Below are positions 8,585 to 15,235 of a stretch of DNA of 28,330 bases, piece by piece. The stretch spans positions 1-28,330 of IMG/VR virus record IMGVR_UViG_3300021138_000127; one strand, 5' to 3'. The translations under genes and the position numbers were made by a program. The stretch is from a virus. The notes under the pieces were generated by a model. It was not told the DNA's origin, made no database searches, and worked only from the letters and a program-made list of their open reading frames with translations. Position 1 is the stretch's first letter. Every line of letters starts with the position of its first letter.

Positions 8585-8659
8585 ATGGTTTGGTCACCAT
8601 TAAACGATAATACTTTAAAACGAAAAGGAGGTATTCCAAATCTCGACATTGAGGCGTAA
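8585..8659 (+). CDS. Short ORF, 24 aa, in its own transcription unit
   Basis: ATG at 8585, first residues MVWSPLNDNTLKRKGG, stop TAA at 8657-8659. It has its own GATATTTATA motif 12 nt upstream, and the stop codon forms the loop of the downstream terminator. The peptide is basic in the middle and has no membrane segment. Expression is inferred only from these flanking signals; the unit could also be a small RNA. Not recognised. Confidence 0.45.
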   Translation: MVWSPLNDNTLKRKGGIPNLDIEA

Positions 8660-8676
8660 GCCTCTTTGTTGTTTTA
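8651..8676 (+). terminator. Intrinsic terminator
   Basis: GAGGC-GTAA-GCCTC hairpin followed by TTTGTTGTTTT. The tetraloop contains the TAA stop of the short ORF. It ends plus-strand transcription before the convergent smpB. Confidence 0.75.
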
Positions 8677-9111
8677 TATAGTTACTGATCTTTTGATTTC
8701 TCGTTCAGAATCCCTTTTTTTAATTGTTTCTCTTTTATCATAGGACTTTTTACCTCTACAAATACCAATTTCAATTTTGAAATAATTTGAGTCATTAAAA
8801 AAACCTTTCAATGGTACAATCGTGTATCCTTTTTCTTTAATCATTCCCTGTATATTGCTCAATTCTTTTTTTGTTAAAAGCAGTTTCCTATCTCTAACAT
8901 TATCATGTTTTTCCCCGAATGAATAATCGGAAATATAGATTCCACGAACGAATAGTTCGTTATTGATAAACAAACAAAAAGAATCGTTGAAGTTTAGTTT
9001 ACCCTCACGGATAGATTTAATTTCGGTACCAATTAATTGTATACCTGCGGTGTATTTGTCCTCTATTGAGTAATTGAAATATGCCTTCCGATTATCTATT
9101 ATGTTTTTCAT
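8674..9111 (-). CDS. smpB: SsrA-binding protein SmpB (trans-translation factor)
   Basis: 145 residues from ATG 9111 (MKNIIDNRKAYFNYSIEDKY); an upstream in-frame ATG at 9156 would add 15 residues absent from the family. Clear SmpB signatures: the N-terminal N-R-K-A-Y-F-x-Y, AGIQLIGTEIKSIREGKLNFNDSF, a middle ISDYSFGEKHDN, RKLLLTKKEL, GYTIVPLKGFF and GICRGKKSYDKRETIKKRDSEREIKR. SmpB binds the tRNA-like part of tmRNA, brings it to stalled ribosomes, and its C-terminal tail fills the empty mRNA channel; the tail here is short (RSVTI). The tmRNA gene lies about 640 nt away on the same strand, separated by an HNH endonuclease gene in the opposite direction. A phage-coded SmpB is rare. Confidence 0.93.
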   Translation of the reverse strand: MKNIIDNRKAYFNYSIEDKYTAGIQLIGTEIKSIREGKLNFNDSFCLFINNELFVRGIYISDYSFGEKHDNVRDRKLLLTKKELSNIQGMIKEKGYTIVPLKGFFNDSNYFKIEIGICRGKKSYDKRETIKKRDSEREIKRSVTI

Positions 9112-9175
9112 AATACGAATATACATATTATTTTTAAAATATTGACACATCTCCATAATTTTTAACCATCTCCAT

Positions 9176-9185
9176 AATATTTATT
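9176..9185 (+). promoter_or_regulatory. Phage promoter motif AATATTTATT
   Basis: Motif ending 3 nt before the ATG of the HNH endonuclease gene at 9189. Confidence 0.5.
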
Positions 9186-9188
9186 AAT

Positions 9189-9734
9189 ATGGAAAAAAGA
9201 AAAATTAAATATAAAATGGGATCCACAATTTGTAAAAATTGCGGGATTCAGTTTGAAAAACCGCTAACCGAAATAAGAAGAAATGAAAAATTAAATAGAC
9301 CTAATTTTTGTTCTAGAACGTGTGTTGGAAAAAATAATTCAAATAATTTTGGAGATAAAAGAAGCAATTATAACATTTCACAACATTCAAATAATCAACT
9401 AGACTGTTATACCAAATTTAGGTACCATTATCGAAATATATTGAAAAGAAATCAAGAAGTTAATATTACTATAGAGGATTTAAAAAATCAATGGGATAAA
9501 CAAAATGGTGTTTGTGTATTTAGTGGGGTTGAATTAATATTATCTTCATATAGTAAAATTAAAAAAAATCCAATTTATTCTGCATCATTAGATAGAATTG
9601 ATAGTACAAAAGGTTATATTAGAGGAAATATAAGATGGGTATCGAGAGCGATAAACTGGATGAAAAATGATATGTCGGATGAAATGGTTAATGAATTAAT
9701 TAACCATTTGATAGAAAATAAAAAAGAGTCTTAG
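9189..9734 (+). CDS. Free-standing HNH homing endonuclease
   Basis: 181 residues. An N-terminal zinc-finger pair (CKNCGIQFEKP ... FCSRTCVGK) comes first. The HNH-type core follows: GVCVFSGVELIL, then SASLDRIDSTKGYIRGNIRWVSRAINWMKND, which carries the D-R-I-D, G-Y and N-I-x-W-V motifs of phage HNH enzymes. It would cut DNA near its own insertion site and spread by recombination. The gene sits between smpB (divergent) and the 3' end of tmRNA (convergent, 12 nt away), so the tmRNA locus may be its target. It has its own AATATTTATT motif, like the other endonucleases here. Confidence 0.85.
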   Translation: MEKRKIKYKMGSTICKNCGIQFEKPLTEIRRNEKLNRPNFCSRTCVGKNNSNNFGDKRSNYNISQHSNNQLDCYTKFRYHYRNILKRNQEVNITIEDLKNQWDKQNGVCVFSGVELILSSYSKIKKNPIYSASLDRIDSTKGYIRGNIRWVSRAINWMKNDMSDEMVNELINHLIENKKES

Positions 9735-9747
9735 AAGACTCCTTTTT
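9726..9747. terminator. Bidirectional terminator between HNH gene and tmRNA
   Basis: GAGTCT-TAGA-AGACTC hairpin, with AAAAAA on the left and CTTTTT on the right, overlaps the TAG stop of the HNH gene and follows the CCA end of tmRNA on the minus strand. Confidence 0.75.
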
Positions 9748-10150
9748 GGCGGAGATGAGCGGACTCGAACCGCTGTGTTTCCTGTTCAACAATAAGTGAC
9801 TACACGTTTATTCAATTGGTTCTCAATTAACAAATAGAAGGTTCTTTTTTTTCCATCATTACCTACAACTGTGGGAAGATCACTTTAATCGGTAGACCCT
9901 CAAACGGTACCTTGACACTCTAAGGTGGTATCACACCGTAAGGACTTCTGTTCCTAGGTTATATGTCCGTCGACCCGAGGTAGGAACCTAATTTAATTAG
10001 GCAGCTACTTTAGAAGTTGCAAGAACACCTGCAATTTCCATGTTGTTATAAACGTTTGCGTTTATTTTTTTAGTCCAGTTTTTGAAGAGTTATACTAGCT
10101 CTTACGTGCCACCTATCCCTGATACCTGAAATCAAATCCAAGGCATCCCC
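9747..10150 (-). ncRNA. ssrA: tmRNA (transfer-messenger RNA), one-piece
   Basis: 404 nt on the minus strand. The 5' end GGGGATG pairs with CATCTCC at the 3' end (one G-U), followed by discriminator G and an encoded CCA at 9747. The T-arm is AGCGG-TTCGAGT-CCGCT, and 5'-GGGGATGCCTTGGATTTGA is the usual tmRNA opening without a D-stem. An internal frame opens with GCAAAC at 10059 and ends with TAA at 9997. The RNA enters stalled ribosomes with SmpB, is charged with alanine, and adds a degradation tag. It is a standard one-piece tmRNA, not the permuted form. A host-type promoter box lies just upstream and a terminator just downstream. Confidence 0.93.
9997..10059 (-). CDS. tmRNA tag reading frame (20 aa)
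   Basis: Encodes ANVYNNMEIAGVLATSKVAA then TAA; with the alanine carried by tmRNA the tag would be 21 residues. The resume codon GCA is followed by AAC, as in many tmRNAs. The tag is long, and its end is VAA rather than the common LAA; the final two alanines suited to ClpXP are kept. The start could only be shifted by changing frame into early stops. Confidence 0.85.
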   Translation of the reverse strand, partial: ANVYNNMEIAGVLATSKVAA

Positions 10151-10170
10151 ATATAAAAAACAAAGATATG

Positions 10171-10178
10171 GATTATTT
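10171..10178 (-). promoter_or_regulatory. Host-type -7 box TATCTTTG for tmRNA
   Basis: Exact TAnnTTTG on the minus strand, 20 nt before the mature tmRNA 5' end. No good TTTG -33 box is seen. It overlaps the stop codon region of the 72-codon gene. Confidence 0.6.
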
Positions 10179-10391
10179 TGTAACTTTAGGCTTTTTAGCT
10201 ACAACTTTTTTTACTTTAGTTTCAACAGCAGCAACTTCATCTTTAACTTTTTGTTCGGTTGAAGCAACTTTAGATTTAACTTCATTTATTTCATCTTTAA
10301 CTGCTGATTCAAGTTGTTTTAATTCAACCGCTTTTTCGGCCATTGAACCACCACCCAACAAAGATTTAATTAAGTCAATAATTTTTTTCAT
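10173..10391 (-). CDS. Small coiled-coil protein with basic tail, 72 aa
   Basis: Starts MKKIIDLIKSLLGGGSMAEK; residues 20-55 form a predicted coiled coil (VELKQLESAVKDEINEVKSKV...), and the tail is basic (VKKVVAKKPKVTK), reminiscent of DNA- or RNA-binding histone H1-like tails. The GGG after a short hydrophobic helix could be a hinge. It is the gene immediately upstream of tmRNA on the same strand, preceded by a TATATTTATT motif 13 nt before the ATG. Not recognised as a family; a nucleic-acid-binding role is only suggested by composition. Confidence 0.6.
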   Translation of the reverse strand: MKKIIDLIKSLLGGGSMAEKAVELKQLESAVKDEINEVKSKVASTEQKVKDEVAAVETKVKKVVAKKPKVTK

Positions 10392-10404
10392 ATTTTCTAT
10401 TTTT

Positions 10405-10414
10405 AATAAATATA
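10405..10414 (-). promoter_or_regulatory. Phage promoter motif TATATTTATT
   Basis: Motif on the minus strand 13 nt before the ATG of the 72-codon gene. Confidence 0.45.
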
Positions 10415-10429
10415 AACAAAAATTGCAAA

Positions 10430-11173
10430 TTAATCAATTATGGTGGCCACAATTTCCCCATAAACCTCTGTTAAATCAATTATGATAGGTTTATTGATTG
10501 GTTCATACCTTTCATTACAGATTGAAGCATTAACAAATAAAGTTTCTTTAACATAAGCAGGTCCATATGCTCCGTGAATGTGACCGAATACGTTAATTTT
10601 TGGATTAATTTGTTCTATACGATACCTTAATAATTCACAACCTACGTTTTCATTACCTCTCCATTGAGCAACAAAATCTCTAATTCCATTTGGTGGTCCG
10701 TGGGTTATTAATATATCGGTATCATCAGGAATTGCTTTCCATTTAGATTCCAATGCAGGACCTAATCTATCTAAATTAAAAGCCCAATCGTAAAATCTTG
10801 GTTGCCAAGGACTTCCATAAATTTTAATTGGTCTACTAAATTGAGGATCATTAATAACTAATTCACTATCGTGTAAATATGTTACATTACTCTGACTTAA
10901 ATTTTCTTCATTCAATAGATGATGGAGCCACGGAGCTTCGTTGTTATGTCTAACACCATTATAATACTCAAACCCGAAATCGTGATTACCTGCAATGAAT
11001 ATTTTATGATCGAAACCTTCAATATTTTGAAACCAATAAACAAAATCTTCAATTTCTTTTTCTCTTCCTTTATTGGTACAATCACCCGCGTGAAGGAGCA
11101 TATCACCCTGAGGTAATGGATTGGTCATTTGATTATGTAGACCATGTGTGTCGGATATACATACGATTCTCAT
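10430..11173 (-). CDS. Calcineurin-like metallophosphoesterase
   Basis: 247 residues. All motifs of the family are present: ISDTHG (D8, H10), HAGDCTNKG (D31), AGNHDFGFEY (N63-H64-D65), LITHGPPNG and FGHIHGAYG. The layout and length match the MPPED-like/phage group of two-metal phosphoesterases that cleave phosphodiesters, often nucleotides or cyclic nucleotides. No signal peptide, so it is cytoplasmic. It lies between the giant RNA (upstream, ended by its own terminator) and the 72-codon gene, so it needs its own promoter; none is obvious. The substrate is unknown; defence-signal degradation is one possibility but unsupported. Confidence 0.85.
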   Translation of the reverse strand: MRIVCISDTHGLHNQMTNPLPQGDMLLHAGDCTNKGREKEIEDFVYWFQNIEGFDHKIFIAGNHDFGFEYYNGVRHNNEAPWLHHLLNEENLSQSNVTYLHDSELVINDPQFSRPIKIYGSPWQPRFYDWAFNLDRLGPALESKWKAIPDDTDILITHGPPNGIRDFVAQWRGNENVGCELLRYRIEQINPKINVFGHIHGAYGPAYVKETLFVNASICNERYEPINKPIIIDLTEVYGEIVATIID

Positions 11174-11205
11174 AATGTTAATATACTAATTATTTTTGAA
11201 AAATC

Positions 11206-11238
11206 AAAAAAAAAGGGTTAAGAAATAAATCTTAACCC
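11206..11238 (-). terminator. Strong intrinsic terminator of the giant RNA
   Basis: On the minus strand GGGTTAAG-(8-nt loop)-CTTAACCC is followed by nine U, a perfect 8-bp hairpin. Confidence 0.88.
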
Positions 11239-12231
11239 CTGAGGTCTGTACGGTTCAAATAAATTTTAACCGAGTCCACCACTTAGTTTTAAAAAACTAA
11301 GAAAAATAAGTTTAAATAAAACTCTGAGAATACAAGTTTTAACAATCGACTTGGGAACATTATTTGTTTCTTTCCTTTTCCACAACCTTTTGAGTTGTAT
11401 CGATCAATGACGGTCAATTAGATTAACCAATCCTGAAGTTATTAGATACTCTTTTAATACTTATTACTCATCAAAGATGCCTCTCTGATTCAACCTTGCG
11501 GGTTTAGAGAACTTTCTCAAAAATCATATTGGGCTTGAGACCCTTTATGGCAATGAACAGCTCATTACTATGTAGTCATCTATCTCCAATAACTGGTGAA
11601 CACTTGCTCTTGTTTTATATGATTGTTAAACCAAAATTAACAAATTGAGTTTGGTTTGCAGATGAGGAAAGTAGTGGTTCACCAACCAGCCAAGCCACCT
11701 TTTGAGCGACTCGATACTAAACTACTCTCTGATGTCTCCCGACATCCATATTTTTGGTTTCCTTCGAGATTAAACCCTTGGTAGGATTTAGTCAAGGACA
11801 ATAGCAGCACCACCTGTTCTTTGCCATACCTTCCGTATTGCTACGCTACGGTTTTAAGACCACCATTATATTGAACCACGCAATAATAAAGTTGGATGAC
11901 TTTATTTCTTACAATAGTTCTACGAGTTATTCTTATTGATGTTCCCACCTCAACCAGACAACCTGCATTGCCCAGTCATCGAACCCTTTCGCTACGGAGT
12001 TACCCTCACTACTTCAGGTCCAACGATATCTCGCTTGTCTACTCGAGCTCCATTGCTGAAGCCGCAAATCGATTAAACCAAACCGATTCACTTTATCCCA
12101 CTTTCGTGGTTTATTTTATTGACTATAGACCGCCAATATTTTTAATTCAAAGAACTATTCAATTAAATAAGAACAATCTTTACCCTCTAAGCTACGGACA
12201 GATGGGATTTGTATTCCGTCGATTGTTCCTT
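11206..12231 (-). ncRNA. Giant structured non-coding RNA, ~1.03 kb (GOLLD/ROOL-like candidate)
   Basis: This stretch has no plausible gene on either strand, yet it is bounded on the minus strand by a TATCTTTG promoter box and a strong terminator. It is more GC-rich than its neighbours and full of hairpins: GAACAATC/GATTGTTC enclosing ACGGA/TCCGT at the 5' end, CCAC-GAAA-GTGG (12098-12109), CCGTA/TACGG (11833-11851), GATGTC-GGGA-GACATC (11731-11746), CTTAGTTTT/AAAACTAAG (11282-11301), CGGTT/AACCG (11251-11272) and others with GNRA loops. Large ornate RNAs of about 600-1000 nt near phage tRNA genes are known as GOLLD and ROOL. I cannot confirm membership by sequence, so it may be a divergent member or a new class. 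Confidence 0.75.
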
Positions 12232-12238
12232 TCTTTTA

Positions 12239-12246
12239 CAAAGATA
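12239..12246 (-). promoter_or_regulatory. Host-type -7 box TATCTTTG for the giant RNA
   Basis: Exact TAnnTTTG about 8 nt before the first paired region of the RNA. The -33 position has TTTT, a 3/4 match to TTTG. Confidence 0.6.
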
Positions 12247-12299
12247 CATAAACATTTTCAAAAAGAAAAATAATTTTGAAACTTTTTTTAAAAATTTTT

Positions 12300-13238
12300 T
12301 TATATTAATTTTAATTGCTCTTTTTTATGTGTTTTTGTTAATTGATTTAACTCATTTTCAAGTTCTTTCATTCTTTCAATTTTATAATTTTCGTCGGTTT
12401 TAAATCTAAATTTACTAAACCATACATGTTCGTAATTTAGGGTTTCGTGATCGATATGATTTGGATTTTTAGCCCAAAATAAACCACATCCGACTTTTGT
12501 TAAATCTATCTCAGGATAGGAAACATATATAAAATTTTCTAATGATTCTACCTTCAAATTTAATTTTCTTGCGCTATATCCCATAATTCCTTGGTCCGCT
12601 AATAACCACAACCACTCGGGTATTTTTTCATAATTTCTTTTGATGATACTCAAATGTTTATTCAGATAATCCTCACAAAGTTTATTATTATTTATATATA
12701 AAAATGAAGTATTTGGCATTAACATGTTTTGTGCAAAATCTTCAATTCCACCGATGCTATCAATTTGTTGGTTTGAAACAAAAAATTCACCTCTTTGTAT
12801 TTCCCAATGAGTATGAACTAAATCATAATCATATATCCAATTGGGTAATTCGTCCCTTATTATTAAATCATTATCTAAAAATATGAATGGTTCTTTTTGT
12901 TTTCCTATAACAATTGATTTTCCAGTAGTCCAAAATTTACCTGCTTTTATATCATTATTTTCATTATCAAAAGTGTTGAGTGTATCAACATCAATTTCAT
13001 CCCACAAATCTAACAAGTTTAATTTTTTGTAAAATTCAAAACCGATTGTATCAGTATAAAGTTTAGTATGTCCTATATGTTTTTTTGCACGTAAAACGGC
13101 TACTTTTTGAATCAATAATTCATAATCAACAATATTATAATTAGTATCATCAATGTCAGACATTTTAATCTTATTATAACCTTCAGCATCATTTTTATGA
13201 AAAAAAGGTTTTGTCCAATTTACAAAAATTGTTTTCAT
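12300..13238 (-). CDS. Glycosyltransferase-like protein with DxD motif
   Basis: 312 residues starting MKTIFVNWTKPFFHKNDAEG. PFIFLDNDLIIRDELP (D122-N-D124) looks like the metal-binding DxD of a GT-A fold, preceded by a conserved-looking KLYTDTIGFEFYKKLNL segment. The C-terminal part has LLADQGIMGYSARKL and ENFIYVSYPEIDLTKVGCGLFWAKNPNHIDHETL, where D-Q-G and H-x(2)-H could serve catalysis. It abuts the next gene with a 1-nt overlap, so both are translated from one message. The acceptor is unknown. Confidence 0.6.
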   Translation of the reverse strand: MKTIFVNWTKPFFHKNDAEGYNKIKMSDIDDTNYNIVDYELLIQKVAVLRAKKHIGHTKLYTDTIGFEFYKKLNLLDLWDEIDVDTLNTFDNENNDIKAGKFWTTGKSIVIGKQKEPFIFLDNDLIIRDELPNWIYDYDLVHTHWEIQRGEFFVSNQQIDSIGGIEDFAQNMLMPNTSFLYINNNKLCEDYLNKHLSIIKRNYEKIPEWLWLLADQGIMGYSARKLNLKVESLENFIYVSYPEIDLTKVGCGLFWAKNPNHIDHETLNYEHVWFSKFRFKTDENYKIERMKELENELNQLTKTHKKEQLKLI

Positions 13239-13999
13239 TAATTATGAATTAGATATATGTCTTTTTTGATTAACTTATTAATTATATTGTGTAAATTGAT
13301 TTGAGATTGTTTTTTTATGTTGAATGAGTTAAAAATATTATCCTCAGATCTACCAAAAATAACAGTTGGTTCGTAGTTTAAAATATAATATTCTAAATCG
13401 CAATTAACATAATTAAAAATTGAAAATTCTTCAACTAATGTAACAATGTTTAATTTATTTGAAATTTCAATAAGTTTATTTGGAATTTTTTTATTCGAAC
13501 AATAGATGAAACCAGCATTTGGTAAAACGATTTCATTATCTAATCTCCATCCATATTTTTGCATTTCGATTATTTGATTATTTACCCAAACTCGATCGTG
13601 TTCAAACTCAATTTTGTCTTTTAAATCTAAAAATTCTATCGGATAGGCATATGTTGGAACCAAAAATTCTTTATCTTCTAAGTAAGAATAAAATGTATCA
13701 TCAAATTCTCTTATAATTTCAACATCCCAATCAAGAAATATAAATTTTTCATATGATTGTGCAGCTAATCTCAAACACTCCAATTTATGATAGAATTTTC
13801 TTATGTTATCATTAACAACATCAGATTTTTCTGACACCAATACACAATCAAAACCTTTGGAAAGTAAATATTTGTATTTATCTATCCCCCAAACATAAAC
13901 AATCTCATTTAATGGAGGAGTGTTATAGAATTCATCGTATTGTCCCCATACGGCTCTAATAAATTTTATTTCTTTTTTTAAAACCATATGGAAATACAA
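13238..13999 (-). CDS. Glycosyltransferase-like protein with DxD motif
   Basis: 253 residues. KFIFLDWDVEIIREFD (D90-W-D92) is a GT-A type DxD site; IVLPNAGFIYCSNKKIP resembles the acceptor-side strand of the family. The N-terminus is MYFHMVLKKEIKFIRAVWGQYDEFY; a start at Met5 (13987) is also possible. It shares its stop/start overlap with the downstream gene at 13238, and the two are similar in length and order of motifs, so they may be diverged paralogues acting on one glycan. Confidence 0.6.
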   Translation of the reverse strand: MYFHMVLKKEIKFIRAVWGQYDEFYNTPPLNEIVYVWGIDKYKYLLSKGFDCVLVSEKSDVVNDNIRKFYHKLECLRLAAQSYEKFIFLDWDVEIIREFDDTFYSYLEDKEFLVPTYAYPIEFLDLKDKIEFEHDRVWVNNQIIEMQKYGWRLDNEIVLPNAGFIYCSNKKIPNKLIEISNKLNIVTLVEEFSIFNYVNCDLEYYILNYEPTVIFGRSEDNIFNSFNIKKQSQINLHNIINKLIKKDIYLIHN

Positions 14000-14010
14000 T
14001 GATTATTCAA

Positions 14011-14241
14011 CTATTTTTTGGATTTTTTCTCTTTTTTTGGCGTTTCCTCTACTTTTTTTGGTGGATTTTGTTCTTCTTTCTCTTCTTTAACCATTTTTTG
14101 TAGACTTTCTCTCCATTCTGATTTAGGTATGAATTTCCAATATCCTGAATCTACTTTTTGACTTGCTTCAGCATCTGAAAGTCTTCTTATTTCACCGATT
14201 TCGGTGTTTTTTGTTGCTTTGATTGATTTAATACACTTCAT
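14011..14241 (-). CDS. Small Lys/Glu-rich protein, 76 aa
   Basis: Starts MKCIKSIKATKNTEIGEIRRL; the N-terminal ~45 residues with LSDAEASQKVDSGYWKFIPKSEWR resemble a small folded domain seen in phage proteins, and the C-terminus is a charged low-complexity tail ending KKEKKSKK. It is one of the few genes here with a real Shine-Dalgarno (GGAGGT 7 nt before ATG) and a full host promoter upstream. That combination suggests early expression by host RNA polymerase. Function unknown. Confidence 0.65.
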   Translation of the reverse strand: MKCIKSIKATKNTEIGEIRRLSDAEASQKVDSGYWKFIPKSEWRESLQKMVKEEKEEQNPPKKVEETPKKEKKSKK

Positions 14242-14266
14242 AGTTTACCTCCATGTTTTATTTAAT

Positions 14267-14297
14267 CAAATATACATTATTTATCCTAAAAAACAAA
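14267..14297 (-). promoter_or_regulatory. Host-type promoter TTTG-N19-TATATTTG
   Basis: On the minus strand the -33 box TTTG (14294-14297) and -7 box TATATTTG (14267-14274) are 19 nt apart, a textbook Bacteroidota promoter for the 76-codon gene. Confidence 0.7.
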
Positions 14298-14305
14298 TAT
14301 TTATA
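14296..14305 (+). promoter_or_regulatory. Phage promoter motif AATATTTATA overlapping divergent host promoter
   Basis: Exact motif ending 3 nt before the ATG at 14309, overlapping the -33 TTTG of the minus-strand host promoter. Confidence 0.6.
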
Positions 14306-14308
14306 TAA

Positions 14309-15235
14309 ATGAATTTAGATAAAATTATTATTGAACATTTAGAGGCTCTTAAAACACCTATAGAACCTATAAATGAGTGTACAGTTGCAGGTGTTAGACT
14401 TGATGATGGTATTGTTTTAGCAAAAAATAGAGATCGAGGGTATACCGCTGAAGTCGAAATAGTTCACGAGTTAATAGAAAACGTTGAAATAGTATATTGG
14501 CACGATGTTGATACTGATTGGTCTGAAGGAATGAATGAATTTGGTATTGGGATGGTTAATTCATCATTAATGGTAGGAGATGATGAAAAAGAAGGGGATA
14601 AAGTTGAAAAGAAAAGAGAAGAAAAAAAGAAAAATCCTAATTCCGATGACAAAAAGAAATCTCCTAAACACGCAAGTGATGGTGCAAAAATCAGACAAGT
14701 TTTAACTCAAAAAAATATTAGAGATGCCGTTAAAGTATTAATTTCCACAAAAGGAGATGGAAGTGCAGATGTTAAGGGAGTGACAGGTGAATCAATAATC
14801 AGTGATGGCAAAGAAATTTATATTATCGAACATACAAGTATTGATGTGCCGGTAGTTAAAAAACTAAAAAACGACAGAAAATTAGCTGTTAGAACAAATC
14901 ACGGCATTTTTCACAAAGATGTTGGTTATCAACACGGAATTAAAAAAGATTCTACTCATAGTAGAATGGAAGTAGCTAAAGAACATTTGAAAGATGCAAA
15001 AACAGATCAAGATGTTTTAGATATTTTGAAAAAACAATGGACAAAAAATACGTTTTTGAATCCATACAGAAAAACTAACAAATTCCATATGCAAACCACA
15101 GGTCAAATTATGATAAATTTGGATAAAAGAGAAGTCACAATTCGTATGGATAAAATCCACGGCGAATTAACAGGAACGGAAAACCTCTTACCAAAAGGGT
15201 ATGAACCAAAAATCAAAGTTAAAATAGAAAATTAA
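14309..15235 (+). CDS. C45/acyl-CoA:6-APA acyltransferase-like Ntn hydrolase
   Basis: 308 residues. INECTVAGVRLDDGIVLAKNRDRGY places a Cys (C24) followed by T and a downstream N-R-D, the hallmark of the C45 (AAT-like) N-terminal nucleophile hydrolases. EGMNEFGIGMVNSSL and AVRTNHGIFH are also family-like. These enzymes act with the Cys exposed as the new N-terminus. Here residues I21-N22-E23 precede C24, which also fits a T4-type prohead protease site, so activation by the phage protease is conceivable. A charged Lys/Glu linker (about 90-125) is inserted after the N-terminal part. The gene converges with the metallopeptidase gene, overlapping it by 4 nt. The substrate is unknown. Confidence 0.65.
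   Translation: MNLDKIIIEHLEALKTPIEPINECTVAGVRLDDGIVLAKNRDRGYTAEVEIVHELIENVEIVYWHDVDTDWSEGMNEFGIGMVNSSLMVGDDEKEGDKVEKKREEKKKNPNSDDKKKSPKHASDGAKIRQVLTQKNIRDAVKVLISTKGDGSADVKGVTGESIISDGKEIYIIEHTSIDVPVVKKLKNDRKLAVRTNHGIFHKDVGYQHGIKKDSTHSRMEVAKEHLKDAKTDQDVLDILKKQWTKNTFLNPYRKTNKFHMQTTGQIMINLDKREVTIRMDKIHGELTGTENLLPKGYEPKIKVKIEN

Noticed and set aside
12165-12230. A tRNA-like 5' half (TCCGTAGCTTAGAGGG) in the giant RNA
   Set aside because: No matching anticodon, T-arm or acceptor 3' strand nearby; the bases pair better in the GAACAATC/GATTGTTC domain.
11206-12231. Group II or group I intron, or rRNA
   Set aside because: No domain V-like hairpin, no intron-encoded protein, no interrupted gene, and no conserved rRNA segments are visible.
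11896-12273. Plus-strand open frame of 125 codons
   Set aside because: It lies antisense to the structured RNA, has an irregular composition and no family features; the RNA signals on the other strand explain the sequence better.
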